DNA from: an uncultured SAR324 cluster bacterium
Lineage (GTDB): Bacteria > SAR324 > NAC60-12
Direction: 5' to 3'
Assembly: GCA_902564345.1 (NCBI GenBank)
Contig: CACFAY010000006.1
Coordinates: 1-49,109 of the forward strand
Length of the DNA stretch: 49,109 nt
In this document: piece after piece, positions 35,721 through 44,025 of the stretch
How positions within the stretch are numbered: the stretch's first letter is position 1
Layout: each line of letters opens with the position of its first letter
Notes under the pieces: generated by a model
The model's database searches: none
What the model was told of the DNA's origin: nothing
The model's input: the letters and a program-made list of their open reading frames with translations, nothing else
Made by a program: the position numbers and the translations under genes

Positions 35721-36917
35721 TCAACTGCCTACTGACGCAGCAGCCTTTTCTCCGCCTAATCGATTCTCCATGAAACGATTGTAACGGAAAGGTTTAATCA
35801 TTTCAGGTGTTCCTTGAGCTATCATTTGAGCTGTGTTGTAACCGCTTGCAGGCGAAGCTTTAAAGCCATATGTTCCCCAGCCGCCATTGACATAAAAACC
35901 TTCTATTTCGTCGATAGATGAGATTATTGGGCTGTAATCCGGTGTCATGTCACATAATCCTGCCCATTGTCGCTGAACTGCAACATTATGCAAGACGGGA
36001 AATAGTTCAAGTACATGAGCGGCATAACTTTCAAGAAAACCGAGAGTTGATCGCATTCCATAATGAGGATATGTGTCAATTCCATTTCCACACACAAGTT
36101 CTCCCCGATCGGTCTGACTGAGGTAGATGTGGAGTGAACCACTGACTACAACGTGATGCAGCCAAGGTTTATAGCCTTGTGTTACAAGAGCTTGAAGTGG
36201 ATGAGTCACAATAGGTAATTTAACACCAACTTTTCGGCAAACTTCCGAACTCCATCCCGCAACAACTGAAACGAGGCTCTTACAGTTTATTTTACCCTTG
36301 TTAGTTACAACTCCTTTAACTTTACCTTTTTCAATAATGATATCCTCTACCTTTGTCAACTGATGAATGTGCACACCTGCCTTGTCAGCTCCTCTTGCAT
36401 ATGCCCAGACTACGGCGTCATGACGAATAATACCGCCTGGAGGATGATAAAGCGCTCCCATTACAGGGAAACGAGGGTGATTAGAAATATCAATCTCAGG
36501 AAGCATCTCTTTAATCTCTTTTGGCTCAAGCATGTAACTGTCGATTCCAAGTGCCTTGTTGTTTTCAGCTCTTGTAACCAAACCCGACACTGCAGCTGTA
36601 GAATGACCTAGTGTGAAGTGCCCCTGCTGGCTGAACATCAGGTTATAATTAAGCTCTAATGACAGGTTTTCATAAAGTTTAAGGCTTTGGTCGTAAAATT
36701 TTATTCCTTCCTCTGTTCGATAATTTGAACGAAGAATTGCAGTGTTTCTGCCTGAGCCACCATAACCAATAAATTTCTGTTCGAGAACGGCAATATTTGT
36801 AATGCCGAGTTTGGTCAAATAATATGCTGTTGCCAATCCGTGTGCACCTGCCCCGATTATAACCACATCGTAGGATTTCTCCAGATCGTGGTTTTTCCAC
36901 ATTCGTTTATCCATCAT
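35721..36917 (-). CDS. soxB: Heterotetrameric sarcosine oxidase subunit beta
   Basis: A 398-residue SoxB. The FAD Rossmann motif is YDVVIIGAGAHGLATAYYL, followed by GYGGSGRNTAILRSNYRT. H166 in IIRHDAVVWAYARGAD corresponds to the histidine that binds FMN covalently in known tetrameric sarcosine oxidases (inferred by alignment from memory). C-terminal NGGWGTYGFKASPASG closes the FAD site. It oxidises sarcosine to glycine with release of the methyl group to THF. Its ATG overlaps the stop of soxG, showing translational coupling. In most genomes soxB comes first; here it is last of the four. Confidence 0.93.
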   Translation of the reverse strand: MMDKRMWKNHDLEKSYDVVIIGAGAHGLATAYYLTKLGITNIAVLEQKFIGYGGSGRNTAILRSNYRTEEGIKFYDQSLKLYENLSLELNYNLMFSQQGHFTLGHSTAAVSGLVTRAENNKALGIDSYMLEPKEIKEMLPEIDISNHPRFPVMGALYHPPGGIIRHDAVVWAYARGADKAGVHIHQLTKVEDIIIEKGKVKGVVTNKGKINCKSLVSVVAGWSSEVCRKVGVKLPIVTHPLQALVTQGYKPWLHHVVVSGSLHIYLSQTDRGELVCGNGIDTYPHYGMRSTLGFLESYAAHVLELFPVLHNVAVQRQWAGLCDMTPDYSPIISSIDEIEGFYVNGGWGTYGFKASPASGYNTAQMIAQGTPEMIKPFRYNRFMENRLGGEKAAASVGS

Positions 36918-37573
36918 TTATCCTTTTCAAATGAGACAGGAATTGTCTCAATTCCTGCTGGTACAAGTCCTACTCCAATGCCGACATCCATCAATGCATC
37001 ATAAAGCGATTCTGTGAGATTCCTCGGATGCATAATGATGTCAAAATTATTGGTTCGATACAGAGTCATATTTATTGTGTGAATCGATGATTGAATCACT
37101 GAACCGGCGACAACTCTGTCACGTCTCAAATCAACTGCTGTTGAACGCTCTAGAACCTCATCCCGTCGTGGGCCTCCTAATACTAAACAGCCGTTTGAAC
37201 CCGACTGATCAGTAACAGTTGTTATCTTTGAATCAATTTTCTCCAGCATACCTTTTTCCATGCCAGGGTTGCATAAAATCAGATAGTCATTTTTTGTCAA
37301 TCTCAGTATAGCCATTTTTGAATCAGCTATTGAACTCAGTGGCTCAATCTTAGAAGATCCCTTTAGTATCTTTTCAGCCGCTGCTGATGCATCCCCCCGA
37401 GAAAGAGAAATTTTGCCAATGTGCGACCAGTCGACGAGGACTGAACTTTTTTTCAGGTTCTCCTGCTCACGTTCAGTATTCCCAAAATTCCCGGCAATAT
37501 GCCATCCTGAAACTTCAAAAATATTTACTGGGTGATTGCGGTATATTCCTGAAAGAGGGCTTGTTTTAATCAC
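36914..37573 (-). CDS. soxG: Heterotetrameric sarcosine oxidase subunit gamma
   Basis: A 219-residue SoxG, a degenerate GcvT-like subunit that contacts SoxB. Recognisable are LVDWSHIGKISLSRGDA near residue 50, LRLTKNDYLILCNPG, GCLVLGGPRRDEVLERSTAVDLR and the terminal MHPRNLTESLYDALMDVGIG. The stop overlaps the ATG of soxB. It is separated from soxA by a GNAT acetyltransferase gene, an unusual insertion. Confidence 0.85.
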   Translation of the reverse strand: MIKTSPLSGIYRNHPVNIFEVSGWHIAGNFGNTEREQENLKKSSVLVDWSHIGKISLSRGDASAAAEKILKGSSKIEPLSSIADSKMAILRLTKNDYLILCNPGMEKGMLEKIDSKITTVTDQSGSNGCLVLGGPRRDEVLERSTAVDLRRDRVVAGSVIQSSIHTINMTLYRTNNFDIIMHPRNLTESLYDALMDVGIGVGLVPAGIETIPVSFEKDK

Positions 37574-37733
37574 TTCATTCTCCTCTTGTTTGTAATCTGA
37601 CTATGATGTTGTATTTTTTTGAATAATCTATTTTTTTAAATTTTAATCTCATCTTTTGGCTCGAAAACGTTTTATTAAAACTTAATAAAATCTCCACTAT
37701 ACTAAATGTCATTAGAAGATTAATTTTTTAAAT

Positions 37734-38453
37734 TCATTCATCCAAATTATTTCTTATTTCTGAAAGCCTTCTTATTTGTTCACCTTTTGAGTTAAAATTT
37801 TCTGGACTAAGCCATTTTTCAAAAGAATTTTTTAGAACGGGCCAGTTTTTGTCTATGACAGAATACCATGCTGTATCACGATTTCTTCCCTTATATACAA
37901 GTGCCTGTCTGAATATTCCTTCATAGGTAAACCCCAGCCTCAATGCGGTATTTCTCGAAGCAGCATTAAGAGAGTCACATTTCCATTCACACCGGCGGTA
38001 ACCAAGCTCATCAAAAATACGGCGCATCATCAAATACATTGCTTCAGTAGCAATGGTTGTTTTTTTCAATAATTGTGAAAAATGAATCTTTCCAAGTTCT
38101 ATAACCCCATTAGCTGGCTGAATCCTAAGGTATGCGCATATTCCTGTTGGCTTTTCTGTCTTTAAGTCTATGATTGCGAAGTAAACAGGATCATTCTCAT
38201 TACTGACATGCTTTATCCAAGATTCAAATACATCTAAGCTATCAAATGGGCCATACGACAAATAAGTCCATTCAGAGCCATCATTTTTTTCCAAAAAAGC
38301 GTTAAAAAGATCTTTTGTATGCTTTTCAGGTTCTAATGCCTCCACACGACACAAGTTGCCTGATACCATCGATCGTTGAGGCATTTGACAATCTTTCCAA
38401 TCAGGAACAGAAAATCCTACAGGCTGTTCAAATGAATTGTGGCAGTTCTCCAA
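37734..38453 (-). CDS. GNAT-family N-acetyltransferase (RimJ/RimL type) inserted in the sarcosine oxidase cluster
   Basis: A 239-residue GNAT. The body (about 30-220) has the Acetyltransf_3 features: a central strand VIELGKIHFS, the TTIATEAMYLMMRRIFDELGYRR helix region and CDSLNAASRNTALRLGFTYEGIFR, the CoA-binding end of the fold. The substrate, a protein N-terminus or small amine, is unknown. It starts 11 bases after soxA and ends 160 bases before soxG, so it is co-directional with the sox genes but not an oxidase subunit. Confidence 0.82.
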   Translation of the reverse strand: MENCHNSFEQPVGFSVPDWKDCQMPQRSMVSGNLCRVEALEPEKHTKDLFNAFLEKNDGSEWTYLSYGPFDSLDVFESWIKHVSNENDPVYFAIIDLKTEKPTGICAYLRIQPANGVIELGKIHFSQLLKKTTIATEAMYLMMRRIFDELGYRRCEWKCDSLNAASRNTALRLGFTYEGIFRQALVYKGRNRDTAWYSVIDKNWPVLKNSFEKWLSPENFNSKGEQIRRLSEIRNNLDE

Positions 38454-38464
38454 TCTTTCCTAAA

Positions 38465-41368
38465 TTAACTTTTTAAACGTTCACCTTCGGGGTCATATGC
38501 TGCATGATCCAACACAGTGGCTTGCACATCTTCTCCATTAGCCAATCTTATGAAGAAATGGCTGCCTGTTTCCGACAGATCATTTCTGACCCAGGCTAGG
38601 CCAATTCCTCTTTTCAAGGTAGGACTTAGCCGTGAACTTGTTACACGTCCGGCAATTTTCCCATTATCCAGCACAGCAACGCCATCGTCTGGAATGGGAG
38701 CGTCTGTTTCAAGTTGGTAAGGTACAAGTTTGTTTTCAATACCGCGTTCCTTGAAATGCTTCAAGAACGCCTTGCCGACAAAATCATCCTTATCATCTTT
38801 AATAGCGAAACCTACTCCAGTTTCATATGGGCTGCTCAGGGCATCAGTATCAGTTCCCGGTAACAGGTGACCTTTTTCCAAACGCAAAATACGCTGTGTT
38901 TCAACTCCAAAAGGCTTTAAATCAAACTCTTCTCCTTCAGCTAACAGATAATTCCACATAGATTCACCATATTCAGCAGGGAAATGAATTTCATACCCCA
39001 GTTCTCCGGTGAAGCCAATCCTATAGAATGAAACAGGTACATCTGCAATTTTAGTCTTTCGGCAATGCATGTAGGGAAAATCTTCGTTTGACATGTCGAT
39101 ATCAACAAGTTTCTGCAGAAAATCTCTGGCTGTCGTTCCTGTTACATTCACAGCTGCATTTGTTAGGCTGAGATTCCTGACCTGCACATCAAAATCTTCC
39201 ACCAGCAGCCACCATTGAAAAAGTGAATTTATTGCATCTTGGTTCCCTGTAGTAGTGGTAAGGTAGTAAATCCCATTTTCAATATGAGAAATAGTTCCGT
39301 CCTCAAACAGGATACCGTCTTCTCCAATCATTATAGAGTAACGCGTACGCCCTAACTCAAATTTTGCATATTTCCCTGGAAGTAAAAAATGTAGAAACTT
39401 TATTGCTTCCGGTCCGCTTATTTCAATTTTTCCAAGTGTACTAACATCAATCATTCCTAATCCATTACGAATAAATCCTGCTTCTATTTGGGGTGCAGTG
39501 TATGAATCAGGACGTTTCCATTGGCCAGCATCAAGAAATTTTACTCCTAGATCAATGTGACAGTGATGTAGTGGAGTACGCCTAATTGGAGACAGATGAG
39601 GTGCTCGTCCGGCAAGCAAACCAAATGTAGCTCCAGTGAAAGGAGGACGAACTGTGGTCACGACAGCATCCAGTTTAGAAAGTCCTGTGTCCTGAGCCGC
39701 AAGGCGAGCTACTGCCTCATGGCAGGCCTTACCCTGGCATGGCCCCATGCCCATGCTTGAGTAACGTTTTAGAGATTCTACTTGGTCATATCCCTCATCG
39801 ATGGATGCTTGTGCTTCAGTCCTTGTAACATCCATGCATTTGCATATAAAATGATGTGTTCCACCAGATTCAATATCTGCAGGCAGAGCAGTTATTATTT
39901 CTTCTGCAGTCCTTTCAGTCTTAACAGTATATACTTTCCCGGGAGATATTTTAGTTAAAGCAGCATCTTTTCCGGACTGAAATCCTTCTGCATATAAATG
40001 AGCAAACCCTGCTGATCCATGCACTTCTCCTGCAGAAAATACTCCAGAAGGTAATTCGGAAACACGCAAAATTTGGCGCTCAGCATCCCACTTTGGAGGC
40101 TTGTTTCCCATTGAGAGTAGGTTTATCTGTGGTTTAAAACCCACAGCCATTATAAGCAAATCACAGTCAAATGATTTTATCGAATTACCTCCGGAAAGTG
40201 GACCCACCTCTACACTTTCAATTCTTTTTCTGCCATTTGCAACATGAGCAGTAAGTCCCTTATAGACAGGAATTGCAAGCTCGCGTATTTTCTTTTCGAA
40301 AACTCCTTCATTATTTCCATCTTCACGTCCATCAACCACCGCTATAATTTTTGCTCCGGCACCATGCATAAGAAGTGCGGTATGAAACCCGCCATCATGA
40401 GTTGTAACCACAACCACATTTTCACCTGGTAGAACCGCATGACGCATGATCAGTCTTTCAACTCCGCGGGCAGTCATAATTCCAGGACGATCATTATTTT
40501 CAAAAACCAGATGCCTATCAGTCGCACCAGGCGCAAGAATAACTGAATCAGCCCTGATCTTGAACAAATCATGTCCACATTGTGCTGCAATCAAATTATC
40601 TTCATAAAGCCCAAACACATTTGAGTTTACTAATACTTCCAGGTTCGAAAATTCTGTAAGCTCATCAATTAATTTTTGAATGGCCTGATACTCTGGTAAA
40701 CCGTTGAGATTTAAATTTTCGCAATTGTCAACCTGTGCAATACTGTGAATTGAATGACCTCCAAGCACTGAGTTGTCATCCAGTAAAAGAACATGTTTCC
40801 CCTCCTGAACGGCAGCAAGAGTTGCTGCCAAACCCGACGGGCCAGCTCCAACAATGCACACATCAGGAAAACGGTATCTTTTTTCGTATCTTCTTTCAGC
40901 GTTTCTATCTTCAGTGTCTATTCTGCCAAGTCCTGCGGCCTTGCGGATTTGCTTCTCTGCAATGGGCCACATCCATTTTGGTTTGTGAAACATTTTATAG
41001 TAAAAACCGTTTGGAAGCATTGGAACGATTGTGTCATTTATTTCTCCAATATCGAACTCCAATGAAGGCCAGGCATTTTGCGATTTGACACTCATACCGT
41101 TTTGTACGAGTATTCGGTCAGCCAGCAGGTTTGGTTCATGATTGGCCGTAACCAATGATTCATGTCCTTGGCCGTATATGTCATAAGCACCCCGAGGTCT
41201 GTGATACTTGAAGCTTCGTGACAGTAGTGTTCGTCCTGATGCAATCAATGCAGAAGTAATAGTGTCAGTTGTATACGCCTGAATGCGTTTGCCGTTAAAC
41301 TTGAATGATAATTCCTTTCCTAAATCAGGAAGCTCGCAGTATTGATGAGTATCGATCCTATTTTTCAT
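38465..41368 (-). CDS. soxA: Heterotetrameric sarcosine oxidase subunit alpha
   Basis: A 967-residue SoxA with the domain order of the family. An N-terminal ferredoxin-like region without cluster cysteines contains RSFKYHRPRGAYD (residues about 15-95). The NAD(P)-binding disulfide-reductase-type domain follows (CIVGAGPSGLAATLAAVQ, about 170-480), then a cysteine-containing SoxA_A3 segment (CKCMD...MGMGPCQGKAC, about 505-560) and a C-terminal GcvT folate domain (about 585-960). It holds NAD+ and binds THF so that the methyl carbon leaves as 5,10-methylene-THF. Its ATG overlaps the stop of soxD by four bases (ATGA), as in canonical sox operons. Confidence 0.94.
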   Translation of the reverse strand: MKNRIDTHQYCELPDLGKELSFKFNGKRIQAYTTDTITSALIASGRTLLSRSFKYHRPRGAYDIYGQGHESLVTANHEPNLLADRILVQNGMSVKSQNAWPSLEFDIGEINDTIVPMLPNGFYYKMFHKPKWMWPIAEKQIRKAAGLGRIDTEDRNAERRYEKRYRFPDVCIVGAGPSGLAATLAAVQEGKHVLLLDDNSVLGGHSIHSIAQVDNCENLNLNGLPEYQAIQKLIDELTEFSNLEVLVNSNVFGLYEDNLIAAQCGHDLFKIRADSVILAPGATDRHLVFENNDRPGIMTARGVERLIMRHAVLPGENVVVVTTHDGGFHTALLMHGAGAKIIAVVDGREDGNNEGVFEKKIRELAIPVYKGLTAHVANGRKRIESVEVGPLSGGNSIKSFDCDLLIMAVGFKPQINLLSMGNKPPKWDAERQILRVSELPSGVFSAGEVHGSAGFAHLYAEGFQSGKDAALTKISPGKVYTVKTERTAEEIITALPADIESGGTHHFICKCMDVTRTEAQASIDEGYDQVESLKRYSSMGMGPCQGKACHEAVARLAAQDTGLSKLDAVVTTVRPPFTGATFGLLAGRAPHLSPIRRTPLHHCHIDLGVKFLDAGQWKRPDSYTAPQIEAGFIRNGLGMIDVSTLGKIEISGPEAIKFLHFLLPGKYAKFELGRTRYSIMIGEDGILFEDGTISHIENGIYYLTTTTGNQDAINSLFQWWLLVEDFDVQVRNLSLTNAAVNVTGTTARDFLQKLVDIDMSNEDFPYMHCRKTKIADVPVSFYRIGFTGELGYEIHFPAEYGESMWNYLLAEGEEFDLKPFGVETQRILRLEKGHLLPGTDTDALSSPYETGVGFAIKDDKDDFVGKAFLKHFKERGIENKLVPYQLETDAPIPDDGVAVLDNGKIAGRVTSSRLSPTLKRGIGLAWVRNDLSETGSHFFIRLANGEDVQATVLDHAAYDPEGERLKS

Positions 41369-41658
41369 CTGGAGTCCCCTTCATTTTTAGAAGAATTATT
41401 ATCCAGCTCATGATACCAAAAGCTTTTATGGTCAGTATTATTTGTGGTGTCACGTTCTGCTAAAAACCAGCTTTGACAACCGTTTCGGTGATACCACCAT
41501 TCGGTTTGAGGCCCCATTTTGTTTTTACGGAAATAGACATAATCTACCCAAACTGAAAAATCAGCATCTGGGGCAGGACGTTTCAAATATTCACTCCTGA
41601 AAGTAAATTCGCTTACAGCTCGTTTCCCACAATTTGGGCATTTTAATTGATAACTCAT
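41365..41658 (-). CDS. soxD: Heterotetrameric sarcosine oxidase subunit delta
   Basis: A 97-residue SoxD, the zinc-binding small subunit. The zinc ligands are visible as C7, C10 (CPNCGKR) and H57, C61 (WWYHRNGCQSWF), in the spacing of the known enzyme. The stop overlaps the soxA start. The gene follows a FAD-dependent oxidoreductase after 76 bases on the same strand. Confidence 0.95.
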   Translation of the reverse strand: MSYQLKCPNCGKRAVSEFTFRSEYLKRPAPDADFSVWVDYVYFRKNKMGPQTEWWYHRNGCQSWFLAERDTTNNTDHKSFWYHELDNNSSKNEGDSR

Positions 41659-41734
41659 AGTTATTTAATAAGAAAAATTTCTGTTATTTGATGTGCTTTC
41701 CCATTATTTTAGCTTAATTTTATTACTCTATTTT

Positions 41735-43048
41735 TCATCCATTTACAGAAAAACTGCTGTTAGGATTAATTTCACGATTGCGTGAGTAGAATCCCATGTT
41801 TAGTTCCAGTCCTGTATAGACAGTTTTTACTTTGACAGGATTTGTATCATGATCTTGTCCATTTTCACATGCGTTTATTAGTTCAGCCATGCAGTGCCCT
41901 GCAACGGGGGCGTTTTTAAATTGGTTACCGCTGGAACCGATTGCCATATAAAAACCCTTGAGCGCAGACTTATCATAAATTGGTAACCAATCGTCTGAAA
42001 CATCATATAAATCCACCACACCACTTGTTCGTGAGGGGATTTTTAGTTGTGGTATTCTTTTGGCACAACGGTAAACTTGGGCTTTCCATTGCGATTCTGT
42101 AACCTGCTGGTTATAGTTATCAGGATCAGAAATCCATTCTTTTGGATCACATAATGGGTCTTCACTGCCAATTAGGATTGTATTGCCTGTTTCCGGACGA
42201 AAGTATATTCCGTTGTCACCGTCAGAGGTATGGAATCCATCTTTTTCAAAATCATATCCCTCTGGAGATGGTACATGATGTACCTCATGTCTTAAGGCTC
42301 TTGTTTTAATATTCATGTCTCTCTCAACATCAGCCATTCTGTTGATTACAAAAGAATGAGGTCCCGCAACATTAACGACAATCGGTGAGTCAATTTGTTC
42401 ACCTGTTTTTAAAGTCACACCCTCGATCTTTCCATTTTGCTGCCTAATTTCTGTGATTTCACTATTAAATATAAAGTCACCACCGTTTGCCTCTGCTGCG
42501 ACCTGCAAATTGTGGGAAGTCAGCTGGGGATCACTTACATATCCTGATCCTGGAGTGTAAACGGCACCTTCTATTTTTTTCCCAGTCTTATCCCAAAAGT
42601 GATCATCTTCATCTGGTCGAGTTGTGCCGTCGTATTGATCATGGGAATAAATGGGAATCATTTCTTTGAGTTTTTCGAGATCCCATATTTCGTGTTCAAC
42701 TCCAATTTCTTTAAATAGTTTTAGGCATTTACTACTATGATCTTCGCCTTCAAGTTTAAATAAAATGGAACCAGTTTTCATATATTTTATCATCCCGCGA
42801 TCGTCCTTCACTCCGATATAATCATCCCAGTCATCCCAGTAAAAAAAACCCTCGTAAGCCATTGCTACACCATCCCATGTAGAGTAATGTGCCCTGACGA
42901 TAGCACATGAATTACTAGTTGATCCATATCCTGAAGTTGGAAGTTTATCTATGTTTAATGTTTTGTATCCACGTTTTGCTAATTCGAAGGCAACTGAGGA
43001 GCCAATTACTCCTGCCCCGACAATTATGGCGTCTGCGGTTCTATTCAT
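41735..43048 (-). CDS. FAD-dependent oxidoreductase of the DAO/SoxB family
   Basis: A 437-residue single-domain DAO-type flavoprotein. It has the FAD motif DAIIVGAGVIGSSVAFELAKRG, a SoxB-like YGSTSNSCAIVRAHYS stretch and a C-terminal FYMAIGSSGNQFKNAPVAGH. It is longer than monomeric sarcosine oxidase. The substrate should be an N-methylated amino acid or another secondary amine by family and by its position next to sarcosine oxidase. It lacks a GcvT domain, so any formaldehyde would be released or passed on. It lies 37 bases after the proline-editing gene on the same strand. Confidence 0.8.
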   Translation of the reverse strand: MNRTADAIIVGAGVIGSSVAFELAKRGYKTLNIDKLPTSGYGSTSNSCAIVRAHYSTWDGVAMAYEGFFYWDDWDDYIGVKDDRGMIKYMKTGSILFKLEGEDHSSKCLKLFKEIGVEHEIWDLEKLKEMIPIYSHDQYDGTTRPDEDDHFWDKTGKKIEGAVYTPGSGYVSDPQLTSHNLQVAAEANGGDFIFNSEITEIRQQNGKIEGVTLKTGEQIDSPIVVNVAGPHSFVINRMADVERDMNIKTRALRHEVHHVPSPEGYDFEKDGFHTSDGDNGIYFRPETGNTILIGSEDPLCDPKEWISDPDNYNQQVTESQWKAQVYRCAKRIPQLKIPSRTSGVVDLYDVSDDWLPIYDKSALKGFYMAIGSSGNQFKNAPVAGHCMAELINACENGQDHDTNPVKVKTVYTGLELNMGFYSRNREINPNSSFSVNG

Positions 43049-43085
43049 ATCTTTCCTTCTTGTTTATTATGACCTTAATAAATAA

Positions 43086-43580
43086 TTATTTTACAGGAAC
43101 TTCTACAAGCCTCAAAGTATGCCCAGTATTTTCAAGGAATTGCATTATTCCATCACGAGGAATGGCTAAAGTACACGTATTCACTAATGGATGACAAAGA
43201 ATTGTTTCTGAATTCCAAAGTTCATTGTCAACAAATACCTCTACTTTTTTTTTTTGATCATTTACTAATGCTAATATACTTACTGAACCAGGTTCTATTC
43301 CCAAATATTTTTTCATGCGATCTGGTGACGCGAAACTCAATCGAGATGCTTCCAGTATGGAAGAAAGTTCTTTTAAATCCACCTGCTTATCTTGAGGTAC
43401 GATTACCAGAAAATGTCTAATTCCTTTTTTATCTCTTAAAAACAGATTTTTAGTTGACGCTCCATCCATTTTCGGTGAAAGCTTTTTTGCTTCACTTACT
43501 GTATAAACGGCAGGGTGATCGAAACGTTCATATGAGACCTCAATTGTATCAAGAAATTCGTAAATATCAGTCAATTTCAA
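43086..43580 (-). CDS. Free-standing prolyl-tRNA editing protein (YbaK/ProXp-ala family)
   Basis: A 164-residue editing-domain protein. The conserved sequence DHPAVYTVSEA, GASTKNLFLRDKKG with the catalytic-type Lys-Asn pair, and FLVIVPQDKQVDLKELS identify the ProXp-ala/PrdX branch, which hydrolyses mischarged Ala-tRNA(Pro), rather than YbaK proper. It sits 14 bases before folB in a compact leftward run of genes, where it seems functionally unrelated to C1 metabolism. Confidence 0.85.
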   Translation of the reverse strand: MKLTDIYEFLDTIEVSYERFDHPAVYTVSEAKKLSPKMDGASTKNLFLRDKKGIRHFLVIVPQDKQVDLKELSSILEASRLSFASPDRMKKYLGIEPGSVSILALVNDQKKKVEVFVDNELWNSETILCHPLVNTCTLAIPRDGIMQFLENTGHTLRLVEVPVK

Positions 43581-43594
43581 TTACTTAATTAATT

Positions 43595-43975
43595 TTAATT
43601 TTTTCTAGAATCCCAGACTATCTCAACTTCCACGTGATCTAGTATCCCTTGAATCGGTACAGACGGCTTTCTGATTCTAACTAAAATCATTTCAAGAGGA
43701 TATCTATGCCTCATTTCCTCAATGATTCTATTCCCAAGAGTTTCAATCAAATTAAACGATTGCTCTGAACTTACCCTGCTTACAATTTTGTGAGCATTTA
43801 CATAGGAAATTGTAGTGTTTTCTTCATCTACCCATGGATCAGGAGGATCCTTAAGCATATATTCTAGATCTATTTCAAAACGCTGACCCAGAGTTTTTTC
43901 TTCCTGATGTACTCCGTGAAATCCGTATACAACTATGTTTTGTAGGCGAATTGTATATTTTTTATTACTTTCCAA
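43595..43975 (-). CDS. folB: Dihydroneopterin aldolase
   Basis: A 126-residue FolB. The family signature VYGFHGVHQEEKTLGQRFEIDLEY at the N-terminus includes the conserved Glu; LIETLGNRIIEEM and a C-terminal KPSVPIQGILDHVEVEI follow. It makes 6-hydroxymethyl-dihydropterin in folate synthesis. Its position beside formate-THF ligase and the folate-dependent demethylases suggests co-expression of folate supply with C1 use. Confidence 0.9.
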   Translation of the reverse strand: MESNKKYTIRLQNIVVYGFHGVHQEEKTLGQRFEIDLEYMLKDPPDPWVDEENTTISYVNAHKIVSRVSSEQSFNLIETLGNRIIEEMRHRYPLEMILVRIRKPSVPIQGILDHVEVEIVWDSRKN

Positions 43976-44025
43976 AGTAATTTTTTTTTACTTTAAAATA
44001 TTTCATATTTCATAAAAAAGACAAT

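Noticed and set aside
31175-41368. Many long open frames opposite the sarcosine oxidase and dimethylglycine dehydrogenase genes
   Set aside because: They overlap well-supported genes, have no family resemblance and no ribosome sites; they are shadows of coding frames.
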